DNA of 64,000 nt, from positions 1-64,000 of the forward strand of contig LQPB01000058.1 of NCBI GenBank assembly GCA_002102225.1. Reading direction: 5' to 3'. Of this stretch, positions 17,491 through 25,653 are shown one piece after another (position 1 is the stretch's first letter; each line of letters opens with the position of its first letter). The DNA is from Mycobacterium interjectum. Its GTDB lineage: Bacteria > Actinomycetota > Actinomycetes > Mycobacteriales > Mycobacteriaceae. The notes under the pieces are model-generated. The model searched no databases and was not told where the DNA came from. It worked only from the letters and a program-made list of their open reading frames with translations. Both the position numbers and the translations under genes were made by a program.

Positions 17491-18056
17491 CCGCCGTCGA
17501 GGAAACAACCACCGGGCCCGCGCAAGCCGTGGACGAGGGGTCCGACGGTGATGGACGCCCGGTGCCGCGTCGCATCCGCTGGTCGCGGGTGACCGCCTAC
17601 GGGGTGCTGCCCGCGCTGGCGTTGTTGCTGGGATCCGCTGCGGGCTTTGCGAAATGGCAGGACGCCTCCGTCTGCGACGCGGCGGGTGTCCGGACGGATT
17701 CCGTGCATGCTGCCACCGAGGGCACGATCGCGCTGCTGTCCTACCGGCCCGACACCGTGGACAAGGATCTCGTGTCCGCACGAGCCCGGCTGACCGGTAC
17801 GTTCCTGAACGCTTACACGCAGCTGACCCACGACGTGGTGATCCCCGGGTCGAAGCAGAAGCAGATCTCTGCCGTCGCGACCGTCCCCGCCGCGGCGCCG
17901 GTCTCGGCGTCCGGCGACCATGCCGTCGTACTGCTGTTCGTAAACCAGTCGGTCATCGTCGGCCAGGGCGCGCCGACCAGCACCGTATCCAGCGTTCGGG
18001 TCACGCTCGACAAGGTCGACGGGCGTTGGCTGATCTCACAATTCGATCCGGTCTGA
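17487..18056 (+). CDS. Mce-associated membrane protein (second)
   Basis: 189 aa, GTG start overlapping the previous stop. It has a single membrane helix (TAYGVLPALALLLGSAAGF) and an extracytoplasmic domain similar in plan to the first Mas protein (EGTIALLSYRPDTVDKDLVSARARLTGTFLNAYTQLTHDVV). From memory M. tuberculosis mce3 is likewise followed by two such genes (Rv1972, Rv1973). A ribosome site (AAGGAG) 15 bp downstream of its stop leads into the next gene. Confidence 0.85.
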   Translation: MTAVEETTTGPAQAVDEGSDGDGRPVPRRIRWSRVTAYGVLPALALLLGSAAGFAKWQDASVCDAAGVRTDSVHAATEGTIALLSYRPDTVDKDLVSARARLTGTFLNAYTQLTHDVVIPGSKQKQISAVATVPAAAPVSASGDHAVVLLFVNQSVIVGQGAPTSTVSSVRVTLDKVDGRWLISQFDPV

Positions 18057-18071
18057 GCAAGGAGAACCGAC

Positions 18072-18734
18072 ATGCCCCATCGACCGATGACCGTGTCCGC
18101 GTTGCTCGCGGTGTCCGCCGGCGCCGCGCTGGGCGCGCCCGCCGCTCACGCCGACAACAAGCGGCTCAACGACGGCGTGGTCGCCAACGTCTACACCGTT
18201 CAGCATCAGGCGGGCTGCACCAACGACGTCAGGATCAACCCGCAACTGCAGCTGGCCGCCCAATGGCACGCCCTCGATGTGTTGAACAACCGCAACCTCG
18301 ACGGCGACCTCGGTTCCGACGGGACCATGCCGCAGGACCGCGCGAATGCCGCGGGCTTCCAAGGCACGGTCGCCGAAACCGTGGCCATCAATCCCGCCAT
18401 CGCGATCAGCGGTATCGAGCTGCTGAACCAGTGGTACAACAACCCCGCCGATTTCGCGATCATGTCCAACTGCGCCAACAGTCAGATCGGGGTGTGGTCG
18501 GAAAACAGCCGAGACCGCACCGTCGTGGTGGCCGTCTACGGGCAGCCCAATCAAACGAACCCGGCACCGAAGGCGCCCCAGCCGGGACCTCCGCCCGTGG
18601 TGGCGATGCAGCAGAACATTCCCATCGACCCCAGCCCCGACTACGACGCCAGCGACGAGATCGAATACGGCATCAACTGGCTCCCATGGGTTTTGCGCGG
18701 CGTATACCCACCGCCCGCGATGCCGCCGCAATAG
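18072..18734 (+). CDS. Secreted CAP/SCP-like protein at the end of the mce operon
   Basis: 220 aa with a cleavable signal peptide (hydrophobic core ending APAAHA). The mature part has a CAP-like pattern: AAQWHALDVLNNRNLDGDLGSDG, AETVAINPAIAISGIELLNQWYNNPAD and QIGVWSENS, resembling the helix-strand core of SCP/PR-1 proteins. The C-terminus is proline-rich. From memory the M. tuberculosis mce3 locus also ends with small exported proteins (Rv1974, Rv1975), one of about this length. The gap to the second Mas gene is only 15 bp, so it belongs to the operon. A role as an extracellular lipid binder for the importer is speculation. Confidence 0.75.
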   Translation: MPHRPMTVSALLAVSAGAALGAPAAHADNKRLNDGVVANVYTVQHQAGCTNDVRINPQLQLAAQWHALDVLNNRNLDGDLGSDGTMPQDRANAAGFQGTVAETVAINPAIAISGIELLNQWYNNPADFAIMSNCANSQIGVWSENSRDRTVVVAVYGQPNQTNPAPKAPQPGPPPVVAMQQNIPIDPSPDYDASDEIEYGINWLPWVLRGVYPPPAMPPQ

Positions 18735-18749
18735 GCGAACTGCCCGGCC

Positions 18750-19115
18750 ATGAAGGGTCACGTTTGGCGCGCCGCCTTGACCGTCGCCACCGCCGTCGGC
18801 GGAATCCCGCTGGCGCCTGCGCCATGGGCACCTGCCGCACCGGCGCCCGAAGTGGAGTATCTGTACGACGTGACGGTGCGGCGCCACTACAACTTTCCGA
18901 ACAACGACGCGCTCGGCTACGGCCAAGGGATCTGCGCCAAGGTCACCGCCGGCGGTACCTACGCGCAAGTGATGGGCGACGTCAAGAGCGCCGTGACGCC
19001 CAACGACGAGAATGCGGCCAATTACCTGGTCTCGTACGCGGTCAATCTGCTGTGCCCCGCGCAGATCTGGCAACTGCGAAACTCCGCCGCGCACTACCAG
19101 CCCCCGACGGACTGA
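18750..19115 (+). CDS. DUF732-type small exported protein
   Basis: 121 aa with an N-terminal signal sequence (ALTVATAVGGIPLAPAPWAPAAPA). The mature domain has the DUF732 layout: a helix, Cys in GQGICAKVTAGGTYAQVMGDV, and a second Cys near the end (NLLCPAQIW), probably disulfide linked. The function of this mycobacterial family is unknown. It lies 15 bp after the CAP-like gene and is the last plausible member of the mce transcription unit. Confidence 0.75.
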   Translation: MKGHVWRAALTVATAVGGIPLAPAPWAPAAPAPEVEYLYDVTVRRHYNFPNNDALGYGQGICAKVTAGGTYAQVMGDVKSAVTPNDENAANYLVSYAVNLLCPAQIWQLRNSAAHYQPPTD

Positions 19116-19240
19116 CGACCGCGGAACGTGTTTGCAACGCAACGCGGCCCGCAGCCCTGAGCTGTTATATCGGCGCGAGCACGTGTTAGCCTGACGATCC
19201 GATCGCGAGCGCGTCAACCGGTTGAAATGGCGGGTGGGCA

Positions 19241-19546
19241 ATGACGAAACTTGTCGTGCGGACGGCGGCCGGGATTTTCACAGCGGCGGTCCTGCTGAGC
19301 GCGTGCAGCCCCAAGTCCACGGTCAAACCCGAGGGCGCGGCGCAATCCGTCGTCGACGTCGTCTCCGGCCAGACCGGCTTTCACCCGACCGATGTGCACT
19401 GCCCGTCGGGGGTGGAGGCCAAGGTCGGCCAGGAGTTCGACTGCCATTTCACCGGTCCCGAGGGCAAGCCCTACACCGCGCACATGCGCATCACCAAGGT
19501 CGACGGCGAACGGGTCGACTTCGACGTCAGAAGCCGTCCGTCGTAA
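19241..19546 (+). CDS. DUF4333-type lipoprotein
   Basis: 101 aa. It has a lipoprotein signal with lipobox LSAC (Cys22), then a compact domain (SVVDVVSGQTGFHPTDVHCPSGVEAKVGQEFDCHFTGPEGKPYTAHMRIT) with two cysteines, the DUF4333 pattern. Members are cell-envelope proteins of unknown role. The last 20 bp overlap the 3' end of the convergent nitronate monooxygenase gene. Confidence 0.8.
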   Translation: MTKLVVRTAAGIFTAAVLLSACSPKSTVKPEGAAQSVVDVVSGQTGFHPTDVHCPSGVEAKVGQEFDCHFTGPEGKPYTAHMRITKVDGERVDFDVRSRPS

Positions 19547-20495
19547 CGGGACCCAGCCGGTCGGCGGTGGCGGCCAACACCTCTCGGCACCCGGTCCACA
19601 TCCGCGTGATGATGTCGGCGGCCGGCGCGACGTCCTGGATCCGGCCGGCCACCTGGCCGGTGTTGGCGACGCTGGCGTCCATGTCGCCGTCGAAGTAGAG
19701 CCGCTGAACGCGTTGCAGCGCCTCCGCGCCCGCCGCGAACGAGGCTGAGGCGTCGAGCTTTTCGGCGGCAGGGGTGCGAATCACCCGCATCATTCGCTTC
19801 CCGTCGAGGGGCAGTAGCACGGTCGCCGTCTCGTCGGCGCGCACCACCGCTTGCTTGAGGTTGCCGTGCACCGGCGACTCCGCCGAGGCCATCAGCCGGG
19901 TGCCCATCTGCACGCCCTCGGCGCCGAGGACCAGCGCTGCGGCCATGGATCGGGCGTCGCAGATGCCGCCCGCGGCCACGATGGGCACATCGACCTGGGC
20001 CGCGACCAACGGCAGCAGCACCATGGTCGACGCGCCGAAGCGGTTCTTGAACCCGCCCCCCTCGACGCCCTCCACCACCAGCCCGTCGACGCCGGCGTCG
20101 ACGGCTTTCCTGGCGGCCGCCAGCGTGCCCACCACGTGGAACACGGTGATGCCCGCGTCGTGCAGCCGGTCGGTGAACAGCGCCGGATCGCCGGCCGACG
20201 TGGTGACGAACCGGATGTCGTTGGCGACGAGGAGATCCACCACGGCCGGATCGCGGTTGAACAGCAGCGCGATGTTGGCTCCCACCGGACGATCGGTGAG
20301 CTCCCGGACCCGACGGATGTCGGCGCGCCCCTGCTCGGAGGTGGTTTCGATGATCCCCAGCGCCCCGGCGCTGGAGACCGCCGCGGCCAGCTGGGCGCCG
20401 GCGATGTAGGTCATCGGCGCCTGGATGATCGGGATGTCGATCCCCGCGAGCTCGCAGACCCGGTTGGGCGCGGGGCCACCGCGGTCGGCGCTCAT
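19527..20495 (-). CDS. Nitronate monooxygenase / 2-nitropropane dioxygenase-family FMN protein
   Basis: 322 aa TIM-barrel FMN enzyme. IIQAPMTYIAG at the start, VDGLVVEGVEGGGFKNRFG and VPIVAAGGICDARSMAAALVLGAEGVQMGTRLMAS are the FMN-binding signatures of the NMO/NPD family. It probably oxidises nitronates such as propionate-3-nitronate, although some members are enoyl or keto reductases. Its ATG overlaps the stop of the NYN-domain gene upstream, so they form a two-gene unit. Confidence 0.85.
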   Translation of the reverse strand: MSADRGGPAPNRVCELAGIDIPIIQAPMTYIAGAQLAAAVSSAGALGIIETTSEQGRADIRRVRELTDRPVGANIALLFNRDPAVVDLLVANDIRFVTTSAGDPALFTDRLHDAGITVFHVVGTLAAARKAVDAGVDGLVVEGVEGGGFKNRFGASTMVLLPLVAAQVDVPIVAAGGICDARSMAAALVLGAEGVQMGTRLMASAESPVHGNLKQAVVRADETATVLLPLDGKRMMRVIRTPAAEKLDASASFAAGAEALQRVQRLYFDGDMDASVANTGQVAGRIQDVAPAADIITRMWTGCREVLAATADRLGPVTTDGF

Positions 20496-20890
20496 CGGCC
20501 GCGCGGGTCGATCAGGTCGCGAAAGCCCGCCGCGGGGTAGACGGAGGCGCCCAACGCGGCGACCCGGTCGGTCAGGCCCTTGTCCGAGGTCACCACCCGG
20601 ATGTCGTGCGGCCGCGCGTCGGCCCGGACCAGCCGGACGATCTGGTCGTCGGCGGAGTTCGCAGCCGCCCTGGGGGCGTACGCGACCTCGATCACCGATG
20701 AACCGATGGCGGTTGCCGGCGGCCGCTCAAACACCACGGTCACCTGCTCTCCCTGCGTCGCCGCCCACCGGTCCAGCCTTTCCACCAACGCGACCATGGC
20801 ACGGCCGCGGTCCTTCCACCACCCGTCGGGGCGACTCCCGATCACGTTCATGCCGTCGACGATCCACCGCACAGGCACACGGTAGGGCAC
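20492..20890 (-). CDS. NYN-domain (YacP-like) putative RNA-binding/nuclease protein
   Basis: About 132 aa from a GTG at 20890; other GTG codons lie 12 and 18 nt further in. WIVDGMNVIGS near the start is the NYN/YacP PIN-like motif with its first acidic residue. Later acidic positions occur at SADDQIVRL and VTSDKGL, matching the metal-binding set of PIN-like nucleases. Cleavage of RNA is therefore plausible but unproven. It is translationally coupled to the nitronate monooxygenase gene by a 4-bp overlap. Confidence 0.72.
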   Translation of the reverse strand: MPYRVPVRWIVDGMNVIGSRPDGWWKDRGRAMVALVERLDRWAATQGEQVTVVFERPPATAIGSSVIEVAYAPRAAANSADDQIVRLVRADARPHDIRVVTSDKGLTDRVAALGASVYPAAGFRDLIDPRGR

Positions 20891-21161
20891 ACCGGTGGCG
20901 GGCGGTCCCCGAGAGCCGCGGCAAGACCCGGGATCCGGCCGTTGCGGTGTGCATCCTGGGCGTTGCGCGTGCACTCACGGCGGCGACACGCCGAGGAGCG
21001 GCCGCCCAGAACGCACGTTCAAAGCCCTCAGCGCACACTCGACCGGGAAATCGGCAGGCCAAGTTCCACGACGGCGACGGTCGCGATGGTATTAACTACG
21101 GTCACCGGCACCAGTTTTCTCCACGGGTGCCGGCGCACCGCAATCGATGATGGGAACGCCG

Positions 21162-22346
21162 ATGACGTCGTTAGCCGACACGGAAGACCGGGTGGTTTCG
21201 CTGGCCCGCGGCATGCGGGACCTGGTGCAGGCCCAAGCCGCCGACTCCGAGCGGGCGCGCACGCTCACCCCGGCGATCGTCGACGAGATGTGGGCCAGCG
21301 GGCTGATGTCGTCGTTCAACCCCGCCGAGGCCGGCGGCGTCGAGCCGTCGTTCACCGAGATGATCGAAACCTGGATCGAAATGGCTTGGCAGGATGGATC
21401 ATTCGGGTGGATCGGCATCGCCAATCTGCCGTCGTCCTTCGCCGCCGCGGCGTACCTGCCCGACGAGGGCTTCGCGGAGGTGTTCACGGCTCACGACAAC
21501 CGGGTCACGCTGGGCGGGCAGTTCTTTCCCAACGGGCAGGGCGGCGCGGTCGACGGCGGTTACCAGCTGACCGGGGCGTGGCAATTCGGTTCGGGCATCG
21601 GCCACTCCGAATACGTCGCGGCCGGGTTCCTGCCGATGGACAACGGTGAAATGCGCTGGATCAGCGAGGGCTTCCCGGAGATGCGCGTCGCCGTGCTTCC
21701 GCGCGAGCAGGTCAGCTTCAACGACGGCTGGCACGTGCAGGGCCTCAAGGGAACCGGCTCCTACGACTACAGCGTCGACGACGTGTTCGTGCCCTCGGCC
21801 CGCACCTTCGAGCTGTTCGTCCGGGAGCCGCACCGCGGCGCCTCACCGGCCACGCGGATGGGGCTGATGCCGGTCACCGCCGCCGGCCACGCCTCGTGGG
21901 CGCTCGGCGTCGCCAAGAGCATGCTCGACGACGTCCAGGAACTGGCGGCGACGAAGTTCCGGATGAGCGACATGGCCTCGCTGGCCAGCCGCCCGACGTT
22001 CCAGAAAGGGCTGGCGCACCACCGCGCGGCCTGGCGCGCCGCGCGCCTGCTGGTCATCGATGCGTTCACCACCGCCGAGGCCGCCGTCGCGGCCGGCGAC
22101 GACCTGACACCGGCCCTGCGCGCCGACATGCGGGTGGCCGCCGTCTATGCGACCGATACCGCGCGGGCCTGCGCCGAGTGGGCGCATCTGGTCGCGGGCA
22201 CCAGCTCCATCCGCGAGGGCAGCCGCCTGGAACGCGCCTTCCGCGACATCTACACCGGAACCCAGCACGCCTTCATCTCCGAGAAGGTGGCCATCGACGT
22301 CGCGCAGATATGGCTGGGCATCATCGACGACCAACCTGGTCTGTAG
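21162..22346 (+). CDS. Acyl-CoA dehydrogenase-fold flavoprotein (HsaA/DszC-like group)
   Basis: 394 aa with the acyl-CoA dehydrogenase fold. FAD/FMN-binding features include GAWQFGSGIGHSEYVAAGF, LKGTGSYDYSVDDVFVPSARTF, and the C-terminal SSIREGSRLERAFRDIYTGTQHAF. This end segment is typical of flavin-dependent monooxygenases related to HsaA and DszC rather than classical acyl-CoA dehydrogenases, and no obvious catalytic glutamate region was found. ATG 21162 is preceded by GGGA at good spacing; 21147 and 21150 are alternatives. A stem-loop (21105-21112 with 21126-21133) lies just upstream. Confidence 0.8.
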   Translation: MTSLADTEDRVVSLARGMRDLVQAQAADSERARTLTPAIVDEMWASGLMSSFNPAEAGGVEPSFTEMIETWIEMAWQDGSFGWIGIANLPSSFAAAAYLPDEGFAEVFTAHDNRVTLGGQFFPNGQGGAVDGGYQLTGAWQFGSGIGHSEYVAAGFLPMDNGEMRWISEGFPEMRVAVLPREQVSFNDGWHVQGLKGTGSYDYSVDDVFVPSARTFELFVREPHRGASPATRMGLMPVTAAGHASWALGVAKSMLDDVQELAATKFRMSDMASLASRPTFQKGLAHHRAAWRAARLLVIDAFTTAEAAVAAGDDLTPALRADMRVAAVYATDTARACAEWAHLVAGTSSIREGSRLERAFRDIYTGTQHAFISEKVAIDVAQIWLGIIDDQPGL

Positions 22347-22361
22347 GCGGAGCGCAGCGCC

Positions 22362-22367
22362 TACTAT
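22362..22367 (+). promoter_or_regulatory. Likely leaderless -10 hexamer
   Basis: TACTAT followed by exactly 6 nt and then the ATG at 22374. This is the spacing expected when transcription starts on the first base of the start codon. No Shine-Dalgarno sequence is present. Confidence 0.5.
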
Positions 22368-22373
22368 CAGCGC

Positions 22374-23276
22374 ATGCGCGGCTCAAAGATCTTGATCACC
22401 GGTCCCACCGGTCAACTCGCCACCCCGATCGCCCTGGCGCTGGCGCCCGAAAACGAAGTGTGGGGCATCGCCCGCTTCAGCAACCCCGCCGCACGAGAAG
22501 GCCTCGAAAAAGCGGGGATTCGGTGCCAGACCGTCGACCTGGCGGCCGGGGACTTCACCGGCGTCCCGGATGACTTCGATTACGTCCTCAACCTGGCGGT
22601 CGCCAAGAGCGGACATTGGGACAAGGACCTCGGCGCCAACGCGGAGTCGGTCGGCCTGCTGATGGCCCACTGCCGGCGGGCCAAGGCCTTCCTGCACTGC
22701 TCCTCGGCGGCCGTCTACGACCCGCCCGGCGACGAACCGCGAACCGAGCAAGCCGCCCTCGGCGACAACCACAAGTTCCTGTTTCCCACCTATTCGATCT
22801 CCAAGATCGCCGGGGAGGTCGTCGCCCGGGCGATGTCGCGCATCCTCGACGTGCCGACGACCATCGCCCGCCTCAACGTGCCCTACGGCAACAACGGCGG
22901 CTGGCCGTACTACCACATGGAGATGATGCTGGCCGGCATCCCGATCCCGGTCCCGCCCGGCGGCCCGGCCCGCTACAACCCGATCCACGAGGACGACATC
23001 ATCGCGACCGTGCCCAAGCTGCTCGAGGCGGCGTCGGTCCCGGCCACCACGGTCAACTGGTGCGGCGACCAGGTCGTCAGCCTCCAGGAATGGTGCGGCT
23101 ACCTCGGTTCGCTCGTCGGCAAGGAGCCGGTGTTCGAGGAAAGCCAACACGCCTTGCGGGGCAACCCCACCGACGGGGAGCGGATGCACCAGCTCATCGG
23201 CGGCACGACGGTCGACTGGCAGGACGGGTTGCGCCGCATGGCGGCGAAATTCCACCCCGAGCTGGTCGGCGCGTAG
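22374..23276 (+). CDS. NAD(P)-dependent epimerase/dehydratase-family (extended SDR) protein
   Basis: 300 aa with a Rossmann start (ILITGPTGQLATPIALAL, a variant of TGxxGxxG), NLAVAKSG in place of the usual NAA, and catalytic Tyr-x-x-x-Lys in YSISK, with HCSSAAVY before it. Sugar or lipid substrates are possible. The family resemblance is clear but the exact reaction is unknown. The gene begins about 28 bp after the acyl-CoA dehydrogenase-fold gene and has its own leaderless-type promoter. Confidence 0.85.
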   Translation: MRGSKILITGPTGQLATPIALALAPENEVWGIARFSNPAAREGLEKAGIRCQTVDLAAGDFTGVPDDFDYVLNLAVAKSGHWDKDLGANAESVGLLMAHCRRAKAFLHCSSAAVYDPPGDEPRTEQAALGDNHKFLFPTYSISKIAGEVVARAMSRILDVPTTIARLNVPYGNNGGWPYYHMEMMLAGIPIPVPPGGPARYNPIHEDDIIATVPKLLEAASVPATTVNWCGDQVVSLQEWCGYLGSLVGKEPVFEESQHALRGNPTDGERMHQLIGGTTVDWQDGLRRMAAKFHPELVGA

Positions 23277-23290
23277 GGACAACGCCGGGG

Positions 23291-24112
23291 TCACAGATGA
23301 GCGAAGAGCCGCTCGGCGAACGCCTCGGGGTGCTCCCGGTGCATGAAGTGACCGCCGGGGACTTCCTCGACGACGTACTCGTTCGCGAACATCCGCGCGG
23401 CGCCCCGGTAGTCCGATGGCTCGGCGATCGGGTCGTCCAGCCCGGCGAAGACAACCGTCGGCACCGTGATCTTCGCCTTCAGCGACGGGCTGGGGATGGG
23501 CGAGAGCTTTCGGTAGTAGCCGAACGCAGCGTTCAGGCTGGCCGGGTTCGCGAAGCTGACGCGGACCGCGTCGAACTCCTCCGGGCCGGGGTTCCACGTC
23601 GGGGACCAGCGCCGGCAAATGGCGGGTAGCGCCGCGAAGTCGTTGCGCGCGAAGCGGTTTGCCGCCCCCGGCAGCTTGTACGCCGCGAAGTGGCGAACGC
23701 CCCAGAGCTTTTTCAGCGTCGGCTTGAGCGCCGCCGGATGCGGAATGCCCACCACGAACAGCTTTTTCACTCGATCCGGTCCGAGTGCGGCCGCGCCGTA
23801 CGCGGCCGAGGCTCCCCAGTCGTGCCCGATCACCACGGCATCGTCGGCGCCGAGCGCTGCGATCAGCGCGAGCGGATCGCGCGCCAACGTCTCCTGATCG
23901 GCATCCCGGTCGGGAATCGCACTGGGGTGGTAGCCGCGCATGAACGGGCTCACCGCGCGGAAGCCCTGGGCGGCCAGGCGCGGGCGAAGATCGTCCCAGG
24001 TGTGCGCGGTGTCCGGGAACCCGTGCAGCAGTAGGACGAGCGGGCCGGAGCCGTCCGCCAGATAGGCGAATCTCAGCCCGTTGGCTTCGACGAAACGGAT
24101 CTCATCGGCCAT
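23291..24112 (-). CDS. Alpha/beta hydrolase, epoxide hydrolase-like
   Basis: 273 aa from ATG 24112. LLLHGFPDTAHTW provides the HGxP oxyanion motif (His30-Pro33), and GHDWGA contains Asp98 at the nucleophile elbow. An aspartate there, rather than serine, is the mark of epoxide hydrolases and haloalkane dehalogenases. The catalytic His is in GGHFMHREHPE near the C-terminus. It would hydrolyse an epoxide or similar compound. TAGTGT lies 8 nt upstream of the ATG. The gene is convergent with the epimerase gene, 14 bp apart. Confidence 0.87.
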   Translation of the reverse strand: MADEIRFVEANGLRFAYLADGSGPLVLLLHGFPDTAHTWDDLRPRLAAQGFRAVSPFMRGYHPSAIPDRDADQETLARDPLALIAALGADDAVVIGHDWGASAAYGAAALGPDRVKKLFVVGIPHPAALKPTLKKLWGVRHFAAYKLPGAANRFARNDFAALPAICRRWSPTWNPGPEEFDAVRVSFANPASLNAAFGYYRKLSPIPSPSLKAKITVPTVVFAGLDDPIAEPSDYRGAARMFANEYVVEEVPGGHFMHREHPEAFAERLFAHL

Positions 24113-24178
24113 GGCTTGGGACACTACGCCCCGGCGGGCATCTCCGCCGAAAGTGAAACCGCCGACCGCTTTCTGGGC

Positions 24179-24760
24179 TTATGAGCCGGCCCGCCCCAGC
24201 GGTTCGACGATGCGAGCCGCCGCCTCGACGGCCGCGGCGCGGCGGCGGGCGACGACCTTCGCGTCCGTGGTCGCCGCGGCCGGGTCCGGCCAATGCGCCC
24301 AGGCCAGCCCGATCGCGAACAGGAGCACGAGCAGCTGCTGCGGTTCCCAAGCGGGGTCGACGTGGCCGTCGGCTTGCGCCTGTTCCAGTGCGGCGAGGGC
24401 CTTTTCGGGTGGATGCTCTCCGTCGAACTCCGGTTTGTCGAGCGGAAAGCCTTCCAGCTGGGCCCAGGTGATCATCCGCAGGTGTTCGGGGCGCCGCTGC
24501 GCCAGGTCGAAGACGCCGCCGACGAACTCGGGCACGGCGTCGGGGCGCAGTTCGACGGCGTGGAAGAACTCCGCCCCGTCGGTGGCGACGACGTCCCGAA
24601 AGAGGGCCTCCTTGTCGCCGAAGTGCGCGTACAGCCGCTCCTTGCTGGCGCTGGCGGCGCGGGCGATGCGGTCGATGCGCGCTCCGGCCAAGCCGTACTG
24701 GGCGAACTCGGCGCGGGCGGCCGCAAGTATTTCGCCGCGCAGCTCGGTCTTGGTCCTCAC
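24179..24760 (-). CDS. TetR-family repressor
   Basis: 193 aa. The N-terminal helix-turn-helix is clear (ILAAARAEFAQYGLAGARIDRIARAASASKERLYAHFGDKEALF), followed by a TetR_C ligand domain (about residues 65-190). It is divergent from a methyltransferase/acyltransferase operon; the start codons are 80 bp apart with a 14-bp perfect palindrome between them. It most likely represses both directions and is released by a lipid or drug ligand. The ligand is not predictable. Confidence 0.9.
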   Translation of the reverse strand: MRTKTELRGEILAAARAEFAQYGLAGARIDRIARAASASKERLYAHFGDKEALFRDVVATDGAEFFHAVELRPDAVPEFVGGVFDLAQRRPEHLRMITWAQLEGFPLDKPEFDGEHPPEKALAALEQAQADGHVDPAWEPQQLLVLLFAIGLAWAHWPDPAAATTDAKVVARRRAAAVEAAARIVEPLGRAGS

Positions 24761-24777
24761 GGGAATATCATAGACAG

Positions 24778-24791
24778 ACGAACTGGTTCGT
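24778..24791. promoter_or_regulatory. TetR operator palindrome
   Basis: ACGAAC-TG-GTTCGT is a perfect inverted repeat with 6-bp arms. It lies 17 bp from the TetR start and about 50 bp from the methyltransferase ATG. Its location between the divergent genes marks it as the probable autoregulatory site. The AACNNGTT core recalls KstR-type sites, but the outer T/A positions of that motif are absent. Confidence 0.7.
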
Positions 24792-24840
24792 TTGTTATGG
24801 TGGTTCCAAGAACGCGCTGACTACGACGAAGGAGTCCGTG

Positions 24841-25653
24841 ATGGCCACAACGAATGTGCTGTACGAAGACATAGCCACGATGCCCAGGGGTGGCCCCGGT
24901 GCGTCGTGGCTGGACCGCCGATTCCAGACGGATGCGCTGGAGTACCTGGACCGCGACGACGTGTCCGACGACGTCAAGCAGCGGGTGATCGGAATGCTTG
25001 ACCGGCTCGGCACACTGACCAAACAGCACGAGAAGTACGCGCGCACCGCACTCGACGTCGTCGCCGACATACCGCATCCGCGCATCCTGGAGATCGGTGC
25101 CGGGCACGGAAAGCTGTCGGCGCAGATTCTTCGACTCCACCCGACCGCGACCGTCACGGTCAGCGACCTGGATCCGACCTCGGTCGCCAACATCGCCGCG
25201 GGGGAGCTTGGGCAGCACCCGCGGGCGCGCACGCAGGTGATCGACGCGACCGCGATCGACGCCGCCGACGACAGCTACGACCTCGTGGTGTTCGCGCTCG
25301 CGTTTCATCACCTGCCGCCGGCGGTCGCGAGCCGCGCCATCGCCGAGGCCACCCGGGTGGGCAAGCGCTTCCTCGTCATCGACCTCCAGCGGCAGAGCCC
25401 GTTGGCCATGATGCTGTTCCCGGTAATGGCGCTGCCGATCAATCTGGCCCTGCTGCCGTGGTCGTGGAATTGGCCGGGGTTGCATGACGGGTTCATCAGC
25501 GCCCTGCGCGCCTACAGCCCCTCGGCGCTGAGGGCCCTCGGCCGTGCCGCGGATCCACGGATGAACGTCGAATTGCGTTCCAGCCCAACGTGGCTCGGCC
25601 CGCCTTCGGTCACCGCCGTGTTCTCCCGGCCGGGCGTCGACGACCGTGGCTGA
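24841..25653 (+). CDS. Class I SAM-dependent methyltransferase
   Basis: 270 aa. Motif I ILEIGAGHGKLSAQIL, motif II VTVSDLD, and FALAFHHLPP are the usual class I signatures. The C-terminal half has a hydrophobic stretch (LAMMLFPVMALPINLALLPW) that may bind a lipid or the membrane. A strong ribosome site (GAAGGAG) precedes ATG 24841. It overlaps the following acyltransferase gene by 8 bp, so both are regulated together by the TetR protein. The substrate could be a lipid or quinone-like compound, inferred only from the partner. Confidence 0.85.
   Translation: MATTNVLYEDIATMPRGGPGASWLDRRFQTDALEYLDRDDVSDDVKQRVIGMLDRLGTLTKQHEKYARTALDVVADIPHPRILEIGAGHGKLSAQILRLHPTATVTVSDLDPTSVANIAAGELGQHPRARTQVIDATAIDAADDSYDLVVFALAFHHLPPAVASRAIAEATRVGKRFLVIDLQRQSPLAMMLFPVMALPINLALLPWSWNWPGLHDGFISALRAYSPSALRALGRAADPRMNVELRSSPTWLGPPSVTAVFSRPGVDDRG

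Noticed and set aside
24778..24791. Possible KstR site
   Set aside because: It has the AACNNGTT core but not the outer T and A of the KstR motif, and it sits between a TetR gene and its divergent target, so a local operator is more likely.
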